Assembly: GCF_003934285.1 (NCBI RefSeq)
Contig: NZ_RQWJ01000002.1
Location: 434,001-498,000 of the forward strand
DNA from: Brevundimonas fluminis
Lineage (GTDB): Bacteria > Pseudomonadota > Alphaproteobacteria > Caulobacterales > Caulobacteraceae
Length of the DNA: 64,000 bases
Reading direction: 5' to 3'
In this document: piece after piece, positions 44,836-53,911 of the stretch
How the letters are laid out: every line of letters starts with the position of its first letter
Numbering within the stretch: position 1 is the stretch's first letter
Program-made: the position numbers and the translations under genes
Notes under the pieces: generated by a model
What the model was told of the DNA's origin: nothing
Database searches by the model: none
Seen by the model: the letters and a program-made list of their open reading frames with translations, nothing else

Positions 44836-45569
44836 GCGTTCAGCCGTCCGTCGACCGAGTCCCCCGGAACGCACACGTCCGGATCGGGCCGCGCCGCCTC
44901 GTCTCCCAGCGCCCGCAAGAACAGGCGGATCACGTTGAGCCGCGCCGTCTTCTTGTCGTCGGTGATCACCGCCGTCCACGGCGCGAACGCGGTATGGGTC
45001 TCGGCCAGCATCCGGTCGCGCGCGGCGGAGTAGGCGTCCCACCGCTTCTGGGCCTCGGCGTCCAGAGGCGAGACCTTGAACCGCTTCAGCGGATCCTCGA
45101 GCCGCTCCTCCAGCCGCCGCGCCTGCTCCGCCCGCGAGATGTCCAGCCAGAGCTTGACCAGCACGACGCCGTCGTCCGTCAGCGCCTTCTCGAACCGTGG
45201 GGCATGATCCAGGAAGGCGTCGCACTGCCGGGGGGTGCAGAAGCCCATCACCGGCTCCACGCCGCCGCGGTTGTACCAGGACCGGTTGAAGATCACCGTC
45301 TCGCCCGCGGCCGGGAGGTGCGGAACGTAGCGCTGGAAATACCACTGGGTGGTCTCGCGCTCGGTCGGCTTGGGCAGGGCCACGACCCGCGTCTGGCGCG
45401 GCGCCATGTATTCGGTCAGTCGCTTGATCGCCCCGTCCTTCCCCGCCGCGTCCCGACCCTCGAAGACGATCACCGCGCGCCGGCCCGCCTCGATGAGCCG
45501 GTGCTGCAGGTCGACGACGCACTCCTGCAGGCGTTCCAGTTCGCGGTCGTAGTCGTCCTTCTCACCCAT
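44832..45569 (-). CDS. ppk2: Polyphosphate kinase 2
   Basis: This is a one-domain PPK2 enzyme of 245 aa, which uses polyphosphate to phosphorylate nucleotides. Walker A is GRDAAGKDG at residues 38-46, and the lid and Walker B regions follow (IFNRSWYNRGGVEPVMGF and VLVKLWLDISRAEQARRLEER). Whether it favours ADP/GDP or AMP cannot be told. It is convergent with the alcohol dehydrogenase gene. Confidence 0.93.
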   Translation of the reverse strand: MGEKDDYDRELERLQECVVDLQHRLIEAGRRAVIVFEGRDAAGKDGAIKRLTEYMAPRQTRVVALPKPTERETTQWYFQRYVPHLPAAGETVIFNRSWYNRGGVEPVMGFCTPRQCDAFLDHAPRFEKALTDDGVVLVKLWLDISRAEQARRLEERLEDPLKRFKVSPLDAEAQKRWDAYSAARDRMLAETHTAFAPWTAVITDDKKTARLNVIRLFLRALGDEAARPDPDVCVPGDSVDGRLNA

Positions 45570-45637
45570 GCCGTCACCGTGCGCCGTCCCGCGCGAAATG
45601 TCATGCGCCCGACGTGCCGTCCGGGTTAGACAGGCTC

Positions 45638-46774
45638 ATGACGCCGTTCTCTCCTCATCCCGACCGCCGCGCCGTCCTCGCCGCCGGCGCCGTCCTGGCC
45701 GCCGCGCCCCCGCCTGCGCCGGCGGCCGATCCGCGCGCCTACGACGACCAGCTTGACCTCAGCTTCTCGCGCGGCGGCGCCCCGGCGCTGGCCGGCATGA
45801 TCGTGGGCCGATCGGGCGCCACCTGGATCGGCGTCCGCGGCGTGCGGCGCATGGGCGGCCCGGATCCCGTCATCCGCGAAGATCGCTGGCATCTGGGTTC
45901 CAACACCAAGGCCATGACCGCCGCGCTGTGGGCCCGGTCGGTCGAGGCGGGCAAGGCGAGCTGGGACATGCCGCTGGCGGAGGCTTTTCCCGACCTGGCG
46001 CCGCATGAGCGTCTGGCGGGGGCGACGGTCGACGACCTGATGCGTCACCGGGCGGGCCTGCTGGATGCGCCGTTGATGGAGCAGGGCTGGCTGCGCACCT
46101 CCCGCTCCGACCCCCGCTCCATGGTCGAGCAGCGCGCGGCCATCGCGACCCAGCTGCTGGCCGCCGCTCCGCCGGGGCGGCCAGGCGCCTTCGCCTACGC
46201 CAACGTCAACTACATCATCGCCGGCGCCGCGCTGGAGCGCATTCACGGCCGCCCGTGGGAAGAGCTGATGGGCGCCGAGCTTTTCGCCCCGCTGGGCATC
46301 ACGACCGGCGGCTTCGGCGCGCCCGCCGACCCCGCGCCCTGGGGCCACCGCTCGGCCAACGGCGTCTCCGCGCCGGTCGCTCCCGGGCCGCTGGCCGACA
46401 ATCCCGCCGCCCTGGGTCCGGCCGGCACGGCCCACATGACGCTGGCCGACTACGCCCGTTTCATCGCCGTCTTCCTCGACGCCGGGAAAGGTTGGCTCAG
46501 TCAGGCCTCGCTGGCCCGGCTGGCCACCCCGCCCGAAGGTCCGCCGCCGGCCTATGCCTACGGCTGGGGCACGATGCGCGCGCCGTGGGCGGGGCGGGAC
46601 GGACGGCCCGGCTGGCTCCTGACGCACGACGGATCGAACACCTTCTGGTACCTCAGCGCCGCCGTCGCGCCCGAGCGGGGTCTGGCGGTGGTCACCGCGT
46701 CGAACGACGCCGGTCGGGGAACGGAGGCGACGGGCGACCTGATGGCCCGTCTGATCCGGTCGGCCACGACCTGA
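45638..46774 (+). CDS. Exported serine hydrolase (beta-lactamase family)
   Basis: This is a 378-aa protein with a Tat-like signal (PDRRAVLAAG, ending PAAD). The SxxK motif is Ser88-N-T-Lys91, the Tyr motif is YANVNY and the third motif is THDGSN. The fold is the class C-type PBP/esterase group with unknown substrate. The ATG at 45638 is chosen; one 8 codons earlier would put extra residues before the signal. It is followed within 6 bp by the extensin-like gene. Confidence 0.87.
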   Translation: MTPFSPHPDRRAVLAAGAVLAAAPPPAPAADPRAYDDQLDLSFSRGGAPALAGMIVGRSGATWIGVRGVRRMGGPDPVIREDRWHLGSNTKAMTAALWARSVEAGKASWDMPLAEAFPDLAPHERLAGATVDDLMRHRAGLLDAPLMEQGWLRTSRSDPRSMVEQRAAIATQLLAAAPPGRPGAFAYANVNYIIAGAALERIHGRPWEELMGAELFAPLGITTGGFGAPADPAPWGHRSANGVSAPVAPGPLADNPAALGPAGTAHMTLADYARFIAVFLDAGKGWLSQASLARLATPPEGPPPAYAYGWGTMRAPWAGRDGRPGWLLTHDGSNTFWYLSAAVAPERGLAVVTASNDAGRGTEATGDLMARLIRSATT

Positions 46775-46780
46775 GGCGGC

Positions 46781-47542
46781 ATGAAGCGGGACCTGGCCGA
46801 CTTCTGGAACCTGCTGTGGGAGGCGGCCCTCGGTCTGGCGGCCGCCTTCATGCTGGCCAACGCCTTCGCCCCGCCGCAGGACCTTCCGTGGAAGCCGCTC
46901 GACCTCAGCCGGCCGATCGGCGCGGCCACCTCGGCCCAGGTCGCCGACTATGAAATCCGCCGCATGGCCGCGCCGGAGGAGGCCAAGGCCGTCACCGACG
47001 CCTGCATACAGCTGCTGCGGGAGGCGGGGGTCGAGGTCGAGCGGGCCGAGGACCGGGACGACGGCGGCTTCTGCGTCGTGCGGGGGGCGGTGCGCCTGAC
47101 CGGCGGATCGATCACGCCGCTGGCCCCCGGGGGCCTGGTCATGCAGTGCCCGATGGCGGTGCGCTACGTCATCTGGGACCGTCAGGTGCTGCAGCCCGCG
47201 GCGCGCGAGTCGTTCGGCCAGTCCGTCGCGCGCGTCGACAACATGGGCACCTACGCCTGCCGCCGCATCTACGGGCAGGAGGACGTGAACGCCCGCCCCA
47301 GCGAGCACGCCCGGGCCAACGCGCTGGACGTCGCGGGGGTGACGCTGCAGGACGGTCGGCGAGTTTCTGTGCTGGCCGACTGGAACGGCGACGGGCCGGC
47401 GGGCGTGCAGGGCGGAACCTTCCTGCGCCGCATTCGCGAGGGGGCCTGCCGGGTCTTCGCGACCGTGCTGAGTCCCGAATACAACGCCGCGCACCGGGAT
47501 CACCTGCACCTCGACGGGGCCGAACGGGGCCTTTGCTCGTAA
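46781..47542 (+). CDS. Extensin-like C-terminal domain protein (M15-like)
   Basis: This is a 253-aa protein with an N-terminal membrane helix (LWEAALGLAAAFMLANAF) and an extensin-like domain: MGTYACRRIYG, SEHARANALDVAGVTLQDG, FLRRIREGACRVFATVLSPEYNAAH and RDHLHLDGAERGLC. The His-Asp-His pattern matches metallopeptidase M15/LAS enzymes, so murein hydrolysis is likely (inference). It is in an operon with the serine hydrolase, suggesting joint cell-wall work. Confidence 0.88.
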   Translation: MKRDLADFWNLLWEAALGLAAAFMLANAFAPPQDLPWKPLDLSRPIGAATSAQVADYEIRRMAAPEEAKAVTDACIQLLREAGVEVERAEDRDDGGFCVVRGAVRLTGGSITPLAPGGLVMQCPMAVRYVIWDRQVLQPAARESFGQSVARVDNMGTYACRRIYGQEDVNARPSEHARANALDVAGVTLQDGRRVSVLADWNGDGPAGVQGGTFLRRIREGACRVFATVLSPEYNAAHRDHLHLDGAERGLCS

Positions 47543-47736
47543 CCACGCTCGCCGTTCAGGCGAATCGGAATCCGGTTGACCGCGCGGAAAACGCGGGAGA
47601 CAACGTCGGCGCAGTCCGGATTTTCGCGGTGTCCAAAGCCGCGTGCAGCTCCTCCTCGTGAACGAGCCTGTCCAGATGGGCTGACGGACGTCCCGCCGGG
47701 GCGTCTGCCTGGAAAGCGCGTTTACGGAGACGCACG

Positions 47737-47940
47737 ATGGCGACCGGCACGGTCAAGTGGTTCAACCCGACGAAGGGTTATGGCTTCATCCAGCCCGATG
47801 GCGGCGGCAACGATGTGTTCGTGCACATCACCGCCGTCCAGAAGGCGGGCCTGATGGGCCTGGATGAGAACGCCAAGGTCGAATACGAACTGGAATCCCA
47901 GCGCGGCAAGACCTCGGCGGTGGACCTCAAGGTCCTCTGA
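47737..47940 (+). CDS. Cold-shock domain protein
   Basis: This is a 67-aa CspA family protein with RNP motifs KGYGFI and VFVHI and the start MATGTVKWFNPTKG. A GGAG sits 8 bp before the ATG. The 194-bp upstream gap has no gene and could hold a long 5' leader, as in many csp genes, with a TTGACC at 47575 as a possible -35 element (weak). A stem-loop with a T-rich run follows the gene. Confidence 0.93.
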   Translation: MATGTVKWFNPTKGYGFIQPDGGGNDVFVHITAVQKAGLMGLDENAKVEYELESQRGKTSAVDLKVL

Positions 47941-47952
47941 TCCGAAGCTGAT

Positions 47953-48864
47953 CTACGAACCGGCGGGCGCGGGACTTTCGGGTTCCGCGCCCGCTTTCTT
48001 TTGTGTGGAGCGCTGCGCCAGCACCACCGCGCCCAGCACCAGGGCGCCGCCCAGCGCCTGAACCGGCGTCAGGGCCTCGGCGAACAGGACCCAGCCCAGG
48101 ATCGCCGCCACCACGGGCTGCACAAGGATGGTCACCGCGGTGACCGAGGCCGGCAGCCGGCCCAGCGCCCAGGCCACGCCGCCCTGACCCACCACGTGCA
48201 TGACGCCCAATCCGGCCAGGGCCGCCCAGCCGCCGGCGGTCTCCGGCGTCAGGTCCTCGCGCAACGCCAGCGCGGCGACCAGCAGCAGGGGCAGACCGAT
48301 CCCGGTCGACCAAAGGGTGACCCGCAGGGCTCCCGCCGTCCGTCGCGCGGCCTGCACCGCCAGGAAATAGCCCGCGTACCAGAGCGCGACCGACAGGCTG
48401 AAGGCGTCGCCCAGCAGGGGGTTGGTTCCCTGTCCCCCGTCGGCGCCCGCCGCCATGGCGACGGCTCCGGCCATGGCCAACCCCAGCGCCACCAGGAACA
48501 TGCGGCTGGGCCTCTGTCCCCAGACGATCCAGGCGAAGGCGGTCACCACCACCGGCGTCAGATTGCACAGGGTCGTCGCATTGGCGACCGAGGTCATGAC
48601 GATGCCGTAGTGCCAGAAGCCCAGGTCCAGCACGAAGAACAGGCCCGCCAGCGCCATCCATTTCGAGGGCCGTCCCACGCCTTCGCCGCCGGGCCGCGCG
48701 GTCAGGATCAGCAGCAGCGGGATGGAAAAGGCGAAGCGCCACATGCCCGCCGCGGCCGGCCCGACCTCCCCCAACCGCACCAGAATGGGGGCCAGCCCCA
48801 GCACCACGGCCGCACCCAGGAGCACGATCAGGGCGATGCGGCGGTCGGCGGGCGAGACGTCCAT
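47953..48864 (-). CDS. EamA/DMT-family transporter
   Basis: This is a 303-aa drug/metabolite transporter family protein with ten hydrophobic segments and two EamA repeats (FVLDLGFWHYGIVMTSVANATTL and MHVVGQGGVAWALGRLPASV). The ATG at 48864 starts just before the first helix; the frame is open further upstream through an Arg-rich region. The substrate is unknown. Its last codons overlap the terminator-like stem of the convergent cold-shock gene. Confidence 0.9.
   Translation of the reverse strand: MDVSPADRRIALIVLLGAAVVLGLAPILVRLGEVGPAAAGMWRFAFSIPLLLILTARPGGEGVGRPSKWMALAGLFFVLDLGFWHYGIVMTSVANATTLCNLTPVVVTAFAWIVWGQRPSRMFLVALGLAMAGAVAMAAGADGGQGTNPLLGDAFSLSVALWYAGYFLAVQAARRTAGALRVTLWSTGIGLPLLLVAALALREDLTPETAGGWAALAGLGVMHVVGQGGVAWALGRLPASVTAVTILVQPVVAAILGWVLFAEALTPVQALGGALVLGAVVLAQRSTQKKAGAEPESPAPAGS
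47963..48002 (+). terminator. Intrinsic terminator of the cold-shock gene
   Basis: A 10-bp stem (GCGGGCGCGG / CCGCGCCCGC) with a loop of about 12 nt is followed by TTTCTTTT. It lies 22 bp after the cspA-like stop and inside the end of the convergent DMT gene. Confidence 0.8.
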
Positions 48865-48884
48865 GCCCCGCCTTACATCCGCGC

Positions 48885-49316
48885 CTAGAGGTTCACCACC
48901 TCGAACCCGTCCTCGCGCGCCAGCCGCGCGGACAGGATGCCCCGATGGCATTTCGCGTGATCGCCGCAGAAGCACAGGATCGCCGTAGGCCGGTCCCTCG
49001 CCGTCTCGCGCAGTCGCTCGAAATCCAGCCGGAAGGCCGGCTCCTGCATGTGGGCGCCGTAGATGGCATGCAGCTCGTCGCGTCGACCCGCCCGCGCCGC
49101 CTCGCGTCCGGCCTTGGGCGTGCCGACTCCGCGCAGATGCACGTACTCGATTCCGGTCTCCGCCAGAGAGCCGGCCAGCACGGTCTTGGAGAAGCCCGCG
49201 CGCCGCGACGCCGCCACCGCCCGCACGTCGGCCAGCACCTCGACCCCGGCGTCCTTCAGCCGGCCGATCACCGCGGCTTGCGGCTGGCCCTCGTATCCGA
49301 TGGTGTAAAGTTTCAT
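48885..49316 (-). CDS. DUF488 protein
   Basis: This is a 143-aa DUF488 protein: KLYTIGYEGQ, DVRAVAASRRAGFSK and ILCFCGDHAKCHRGILSARL with the conserved Cys and His. Function is unknown, though some members are suggested to bind nucleic acids. It begins 10 bp from the divergent hydrolase region. Confidence 0.88.
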   Translation of the reverse strand: MKLYTIGYEGQPQAAVIGRLKDAGVEVLADVRAVAASRRAGFSKTVLAGSLAETGIEYVHLRGVGTPKAGREAARAGRRDELHAIYGAHMQEPAFRLDFERLRETARDRPTAILCFCGDHAKCHRGILSARLAREDGFEVVNL

Positions 49317-49343
49317 GCCCCGCACATGGGGCCGGAGCCGCTG

Positions 49344-50321
49344 ATGATCCAGAGAGACGTTCAGACCGACGGCCTGACCCAGCGGGTGCTCGAATCCGGC
49401 CCCGAGAACGGCCCCCTGGTCCTGCTGATCCACGGCTTCCCGGAGCTGGGCGTCAGCTGGCGGGCCCAGGTCGCGGCCCTGGCCCAGGCCGGCTTCCGCG
49501 CCGTCGCGCCCGACATGCGCGGCTATGGCGGCACCGGCGGCCCGGCCGAGACCGGGGCGCACACGATCCTGCATCTGGTCGGCGACGTGGTCGATCTGGC
49601 ACGGGCGCTCGGCCGGGACCGCTGCGTGGTCGTCGGTCACGACTGGGGCGCCCCCATCGCCTGGCACTGCGCCCTGATGCGGCCGGATCTGTTCACGGCT
49701 GTGGCCGGCCTCTCCGTGCCGTTCCAGCCGCGCCGCCCCAAGGGCCCGCCGACGCCAGCCATGGCCGCGATCTCGAAACGGGCCGGGCTCGGCGACCTCT
49801 ACATCAGCCGATTTCAGGCGCCGGACGCCCATGAACCCTTCGACGCCGATCCCGCCACGGCCCTGCGCAAGATGTTCTTCGCCTACGACGGGGCCACGCC
49901 GGACCCGGGACAGTCGACCGGCTTTCTCCCTGCCGGCGTCGACCTGCTGGGCAGCATCGCCGACGACGCGACCCTGCCGCCGTGGATGTCGCCGGAGCAT
50001 TTCAAGGAGTACGTCGACGCCTTCGCCGCGGGCGGCTTCAAACGGCCCCTCGACTGGTACCGCAACCTCGACCGCAACTGGGAGCTGACCGCCTGGTTGC
50101 AGGACCGGCGGATCGAACAGCCGGCCCTCTTCATCGTAGGCGAGCGGGACCCGGTCCGCCACTACGCCGGCGCGCATGAGGCGGGACTGAAGGACTGGCT
50201 GACCGGCCTGCGCGGTCAGCACGTGTTGTCGGGCGCGGGCCACTGGCTCCAGCAGGAAAGGGCGGACGAGGTGAACCATCTGCTGCTCGCCTTTCTGTCG
50301 GAAGTCGGCGCCGGCGATTGA
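49344..50321 (+). CDS. Alpha/beta hydrolase, epoxide hydrolase-like
   Basis: This is a 325-aa alpha/beta hydrolase. The oxyanion motif is HGFPELGVSW, the nucleophile is Asp100 in GHDWGAPIAWH (Asp nucleophile indicates epoxide hydrolase or dehalogenase) and His300 (GAGHWLQQE) completes the triad. The first helix after the nucleophile and the cap with DWYRNLDRNWEL fit soluble epoxide hydrolases. An ATG 6 codons earlier (49326) is also possible. Confidence 0.9.
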   Translation: MIQRDVQTDGLTQRVLESGPENGPLVLLIHGFPELGVSWRAQVAALAQAGFRAVAPDMRGYGGTGGPAETGAHTILHLVGDVVDLARALGRDRCVVVGHDWGAPIAWHCALMRPDLFTAVAGLSVPFQPRRPKGPPTPAMAAISKRAGLGDLYISRFQAPDAHEPFDADPATALRKMFFAYDGATPDPGQSTGFLPAGVDLLGSIADDATLPPWMSPEHFKEYVDAFAAGGFKRPLDWYRNLDRNWELTAWLQDRRIEQPALFIVGERDPVRHYAGAHEAGLKDWLTGLRGQHVLSGAGHWLQQERADEVNHLLLAFLSEVGAGD

Positions 50322-50356
50322 ACCGGATCGGCACCCCCGCGCACCTGACCTCCGAC

Positions 50357-50929
50357 ATGACCGACGACGCCGACATCGCCGCCGCCCGCGCCCTGGACGG
50401 ATACTTCGTTCTGGCCGCCCGGTTGGGCGATCGGGCCGCGTTCCAGGGGCTGGCGGTGCGCTGGAATCGTCGGCTGGAGGCGCACGCCCGGCGCCTGCTG
50501 CGCGATCCGGAGGCCGCACGCGACGCGGTTCAGGCGGCGTGGCTGGAGATCGTGCGCGGGCTGGGCGGCCTGCGCGATCCCGCGGCCTTCCCGGCCTGGG
50601 CGTACCGGATCGTCACCCGACGGTGCGCCGCGGCGGTCGGGAGCCGCCGACGAGATCGTGAGGCCGCGGCCGACTTCGCCGCCGAAGCGCTGTCCGCGCC
50701 CGTGCCCCCCGCCCCGCAGGATGTGGCCGACGAGGAGGCGCGCGTCCGCGCCGCCGTGCGCGCCCTGCCGCCGGACCAGCGCGCCGCGATCGCGCTCCAC
50801 CATTTCGAGGGCCTGTCCGTCGCCGAGACGGCGGTGGCCCTCGACGTCCCCGCGGGCACCGTCAAGACCCGCCTCATGCATGCGCGGCGCAAGCTGAAGC
50901 TCGCGCTGGAAGGAGGACGCCATGACTGA
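50357..50929 (+). CDS. ECF-type RNA polymerase sigma factor
   Basis: This is a 190-aa sigma factor. Region 2 is GYFVLAARLGDRAAFQ, then AARDAVQAAWLEIVRGL and FPAWAYRIVTRRC. Region 4 is ALPPDQRAAIALHHFEGLSVAETAVAL with GTVKTRLMHARRKL. The ATG at 50357 is used; a TTG at 50318 overlaps the hydrolase stop and would add 13 residues. It overlaps the DUF6768-like gene by 8 bp, which suggests regulation by that membrane protein. Confidence 0.9.
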   Translation: MTDDADIAAARALDGYFVLAARLGDRAAFQGLAVRWNRRLEAHARRLLRDPEAARDAVQAAWLEIVRGLGGLRDPAAFPAWAYRIVTRRCAAAVGSRRRDREAAADFAAEALSAPVPPAPQDVADEEARVRAAVRALPPDQRAAIALHHFEGLSVAETAVALDVPAGTVKTRLMHARRKLKLALEGGRHD

Positions 50930-51287
50930 CTTCGACCGTACGCTGAACGCCGCCCTGTCGGCGGAAGAGCGCGACCTGCTGGCCCGGATCGGCGACGAAC
51001 CCGGCGTCTTCACCCAGATCTTCGGGCTCTTCCGCGGGCCGACCGCGTGGGTCAACGTCCTCATGATGGTGGTGCAGACGGTGCTGTTCCTGCTCGGCGT
51101 CTGGGCTGCCGTCGGGTTCTTCCAGGCCGACGACGCGCTTGAGGCCCTGCGTTGGGGCCTGCCCGCGGCGACGGCCATGCTGATGGCCCTTATCGTCAAG
51201 TCGTCGATGTGGCCGGTGGCGCAGATCGGTCAGCTTCGGCTGGAAATCCGGCGGCTGGAGGCGATGGCCTTGGCACGCCGGGGCTAG
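50922..51287 (+). CDS. DUF6768-like two-span membrane protein
   Basis: This is a 121-aa protein. The N-terminal cytoplasmic part ([30 protein letters not shown]) is followed by two membrane helices ([21 protein letters not shown] and [13 protein letters not shown]) and a helical tail ([17 protein letters not shown]). I think it is the DUF6768 type found beside ECF sigma genes. The overlap with the sigma gene points to an anti-sigma role. Confidence 0.7.
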   Translation: MTDFDRTLNAALSAEERDLLARIGDEPGVFTQIFGLFRGPTAWVNVLMMVVQTVLFLLGVWAAVGFFQADDALEALRWGLPAATAMLMALIVKSSMWPVAQIGQLRLEIRRLEAMALARRG

Positions 51288-52276
51288 AGCCCCTTCGCTG
51301 CCTCCGCCGTGATCTCAAGGCTGCGGATGCGGGCGTCGACGTCGAAGATCATCCCGGTGGTCATGACCTCGTCGACGCCCGTCAGGGCGATGAAGTCGGC
51401 CAGCCGTTCGCGGACCCGCTCCGGCCCGCCGATCGCCGCGTGCTCGAGGCGCGACCGCACCGCCCCGATCTGGTCCGGCGTCAGATGCGCGGACACGTCG
51501 TCGACCGGCGGCTTCAGCCGTCCCGGCTTGCCCGTCACCACCGCGGCGAAGGCCAGCTGCATCGACGTGGCCAGTCGTTCTGCCGCCGCGTCAGTGTCGG
51601 CGGCGCAGACGTTCAGCGCGGCCATGGCGTAGGGCTGGGCCAACGCCTTCGAGGGCCTGAACCCCGCGCGGTAAGTCCGCAACGCCGGCAGCAGCAGTTC
51701 CGGCGCGAAATGGCTGGCGAAGGCGAAGGGCAGGCCCAGATGCGCGGCCAGTTCGGCCGAGAACAGGCTGGAGCCGAGCAGCCAGATGGGCACCTTCGAG
51801 CCCGCGCCCGGCCACGCCGTCACCGACTGTCCCGGGATCGGGTCGTCGAGAAAGGCCTGCAGCTCCATGACGTCGCGCGGGAACTGATCGGCGGAGTCGA
51901 AATAGCGGCGCAGGGCCCGCGCCGTCGCCCCGTCCGTGCCGGGAGCGCGGCCCAGCCCCAGGTCGATCCGCCCGGGGTGCAGCGCCTCCAGCGTGCCGAA
52001 CTGCTCCGCCACCATGAGCGGAGCATGGTTGGGCAGCATGACGCCCCCCGATCCGACGTGGATCGTCGACGTGTTCGCCGCCACGTGCGCCAGCGCGACC
52101 GCCGTCGCGGCCGAGGCGATGCCCGGCATGTTGTGGTGCTCGGCCAGCCAGAACCGCGTGAAGCCCAGGCGGTCCGCCGCCTGGGCGTATCGCGTGGTCT
52201 CCTGCAGGGCGCGCCGCACGTCGCCGCCCTCGACCACGGGCGAGAGATCAAGAACCGAGAATCCCGTCATCCGCAT
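51284..52276 (-). CDS. LLM-class flavin-dependent oxidoreductase
   Basis: This is a 330-aa luciferase-like monooxygenase or reductase. The N-terminal pattern [49 protein letters not shown] and [14 protein letters not shown] are family hallmarks. The substrate is unknown. It overlaps the convergent DUF6768-like gene by 4 bp. Confidence 0.9.
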   Translation of the reverse strand: MRMTGFSVLDLSPVVEGGDVRRALQETTRYAQAADRLGFTRFWLAEHHNMPGIASAATAVALAHVAANTSTIHVGSGGVMLPNHAPLMVAEQFGTLEALHPGRIDLGLGRAPGTDGATARALRRYFDSADQFPRDVMELQAFLDDPIPGQSVTAWPGAGSKVPIWLLGSSLFSAELAAHLGLPFAFASHFAPELLLPALRTYRAGFRPSKALAQPYAMAALNVCAADTDAAAERLATSMQLAFAAVVTGKPGRLKPPVDDVSAHLTPDQIGAVRSRLEHAAIGGPERVRERLADFIALTGVDEVMTTGMIFDVDARIRSLEITAEAAKGL

Positions 52277-52311
52277 CAGATCGTGATGCGGATCGCGCGT
52301 TCAACCCCTTG

Positions 52312-53247
52312 TCACACCGGATGCGTCTGGTCCGGCTTCACCTCCGGCGCCGGCTCGGGCGTGGACGGCACGTCGGGCAGGGGGATGAACTCTTGGTCGT
52401 CCTCGGTCGGCAGTGCCATCCGCCCGGCTTTCCAGTCCGCCTTGGCCTGATCGATCCGCTCCTGCTTCGAGTGCACGAAATTCCACCAGATGTGGCGCGG
52501 CCCGACGCTTTCGCCGCCCAGCACCATGACGGTCGACGGCCGAACGGCGCGAACCGTCGGTTCTGCGTGCGGCTCCAGGATCACCATCTGGCCCTCGCCG
52601 AAGGTGCGGTCGCCCACCTCGATCTCGCCCCGCGCCACGTACAGCGCCCGCTCGGCCATGCCGCCGGCGCCCTTGCCCGGCGGCGGCGCGGTGCGGACCT
52701 CGGCGTCCATCTCCCAATGCACGTAGAACAGGGGCGAGGACGTCGGCACGGCGGCCTTGGCGCCGTAGGCCTCGCCCGCCACCAGACGCGCGAACAGGCC
52801 CTGGTTCGAATAGCTGGGCTGGTCGCCTTCGCCGTGGTGATGAAAGGCGGGGTTCGTCTCTTCCAGATGCTCCGGCAAGGCGATCCAGGCCTGCATGCCG
52901 TGCATCGGTCCGCCGGCGCTCTTCTTCAGCGGATCGGTGCGCTCGGAGTGGACGATGCCGGAGCCCGCGGTCATCCAGTTGACCTCGCCGGGACGGATTG
53001 CCTGGGTCGCGCCGGTGTTGTCCCGGTGCATGATCTCGCCCTCGAACAGATAGGTCAGGGTCGACAGGCCGATGTGCGGATGCGGCCGCACGTTGATGGC
53101 CTCGCTGCCCGGCGCGAACTCCGCAGGACCCATCTGGTCGAGGAAAATGAAGGGACCGACCATCCGCCGCGCGTGGAACGGCAGGATGCGCCCCACCTCG
53201 AACCCGCCCAGATCCTTCTTCCGGGCCTGGATCACCATCTCGATCAT
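52312..53247 (-). CDS. Pirin family protein
   Basis: This is a 311-aa bicupin. The metal-binding motif is RPHPHIGLSTLTYLFEGEIMHRDN with His ligands, and the second cupin carries PLFYVHWEMDAEV and GEGQMVIL. Some pirins are quercetinases, others regulate dehydrogenases; the true role here is open. The longer C-terminal tail is Pro-rich. Confidence 0.88.
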   Translation of the reverse strand: MIEMVIQARKKDLGGFEVGRILPFHARRMVGPFIFLDQMGPAEFAPGSEAINVRPHPHIGLSTLTYLFEGEIMHRDNTGATQAIRPGEVNWMTAGSGIVHSERTDPLKKSAGGPMHGMQAWIALPEHLEETNPAFHHHGEGDQPSYSNQGLFARLVAGEAYGAKAAVPTSSPLFYVHWEMDAEVRTAPPPGKGAGGMAERALYVARGEIEVGDRTFGEGQMVILEPHAEPTVRAVRPSTVMVLGGESVGPRHIWWNFVHSKQERIDQAKADWKAGRMALPTEDDQEFIPLPDVPSTPEPAPEVKPDQTHPV

Positions 53248-53281
53248 GTCGAAGCCCCCTTCGTTGGAACCGTAACCGAAA

Positions 53282-53770
53282 CTATTGCACGTGCGGCGTC
53301 ACGATGCCCAGCGGCAGGGTGGTGACGTTCTTCACGCCGCGCGTGACGATGTGGCTCTCGCAGTCCGACACGATGCCCAGGGCCAGAAGTTTTTCCCTGA
53401 GGAACTTGTCGAAGGCGTGCATGTCGCTGGTGACGATGCGCAGCACATAGTCCTCACGCCCGGTGATGGTCGCGCACTGCACCACCTCGGGCCAGCCCGC
53501 CACGGCCGCCTCGAAACGTTCCAGGTTCTCGGTGGAAGGCAGGTTCAGCTTGACGATGGCGTAGACCTCGAAGTCCAGGCCCAGTTGCGCCGCGTCCAGC
53601 AGGGTGACGCGCTTCAGGATCAGTCCCTGATCCTCCAGCCGCTTGATCCGCCGCCAGCAGGGCGAGGCCGAAAGCCCGACCCGGTCCGCCACCTCGGCGA
53701 CCGACAGACCCGCGTCGTGCTGCAGGATGTCCAGGATGCGGGCGTCGATGGCGTCGAGGTCTTCCGCCAA
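53282..53770 (-). CDS. Lrp/AsnC-type regulator, likely BkdR-like
   Basis: This is a 162-aa regulator. The HTH is AEVADRVGLSASPCWRRIKRLEDQGLI and the RAM domain follows with NLERFEAAVAGWPEVVQCATITGREDYVLRIVTSDM. It is divergent from the branched-chain 2-oxoacid dehydrogenase operon across 141 bp. This is the layout of bkdR in Pseudomonas, where the regulator senses branched-chain amino acids and activates the operon (family knowledge). Confidence 0.92.
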   Translation of the reverse strand: MAEDLDAIDARILDILQHDAGLSVAEVADRVGLSASPCWRRIKRLEDQGLILKRVTLLDAAQLGLDFEVYAIVKLNLPSTENLERFEAAVAGWPEVVQCATITGREDYVLRIVTSDMHAFDKFLREKLLALGIVSDCESHIVTRGVKNVTTLPLGIVTPHVQ

Positions 53771-53911
53771 GGTGTTTCTCCGATTGATGATTCAGCGCAA
53801 TGAAATAGCGTCAAAAGGCGATATGCAAGTCGGATTTGAGCGAGCCTTCCCGCGCGCCTCCGTGCTAATGCACGCTTGAGGAAACGCGGTCGGATCAACC
53901 GAACGGGATCG
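53771..53911. promoter_or_regulatory. Divergent Lrp-bkd intergenic control region
   Basis: The 141-bp region between the Lrp-type gene and the E1 alpha gene is more AT-rich than the surroundings. An imperfect dyad TGATT-N6-AATGA lies at 53788-53803, close to the regulator gene. It is a candidate Lrp-family binding site, but no promoter element is certain. Confidence 0.45.
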
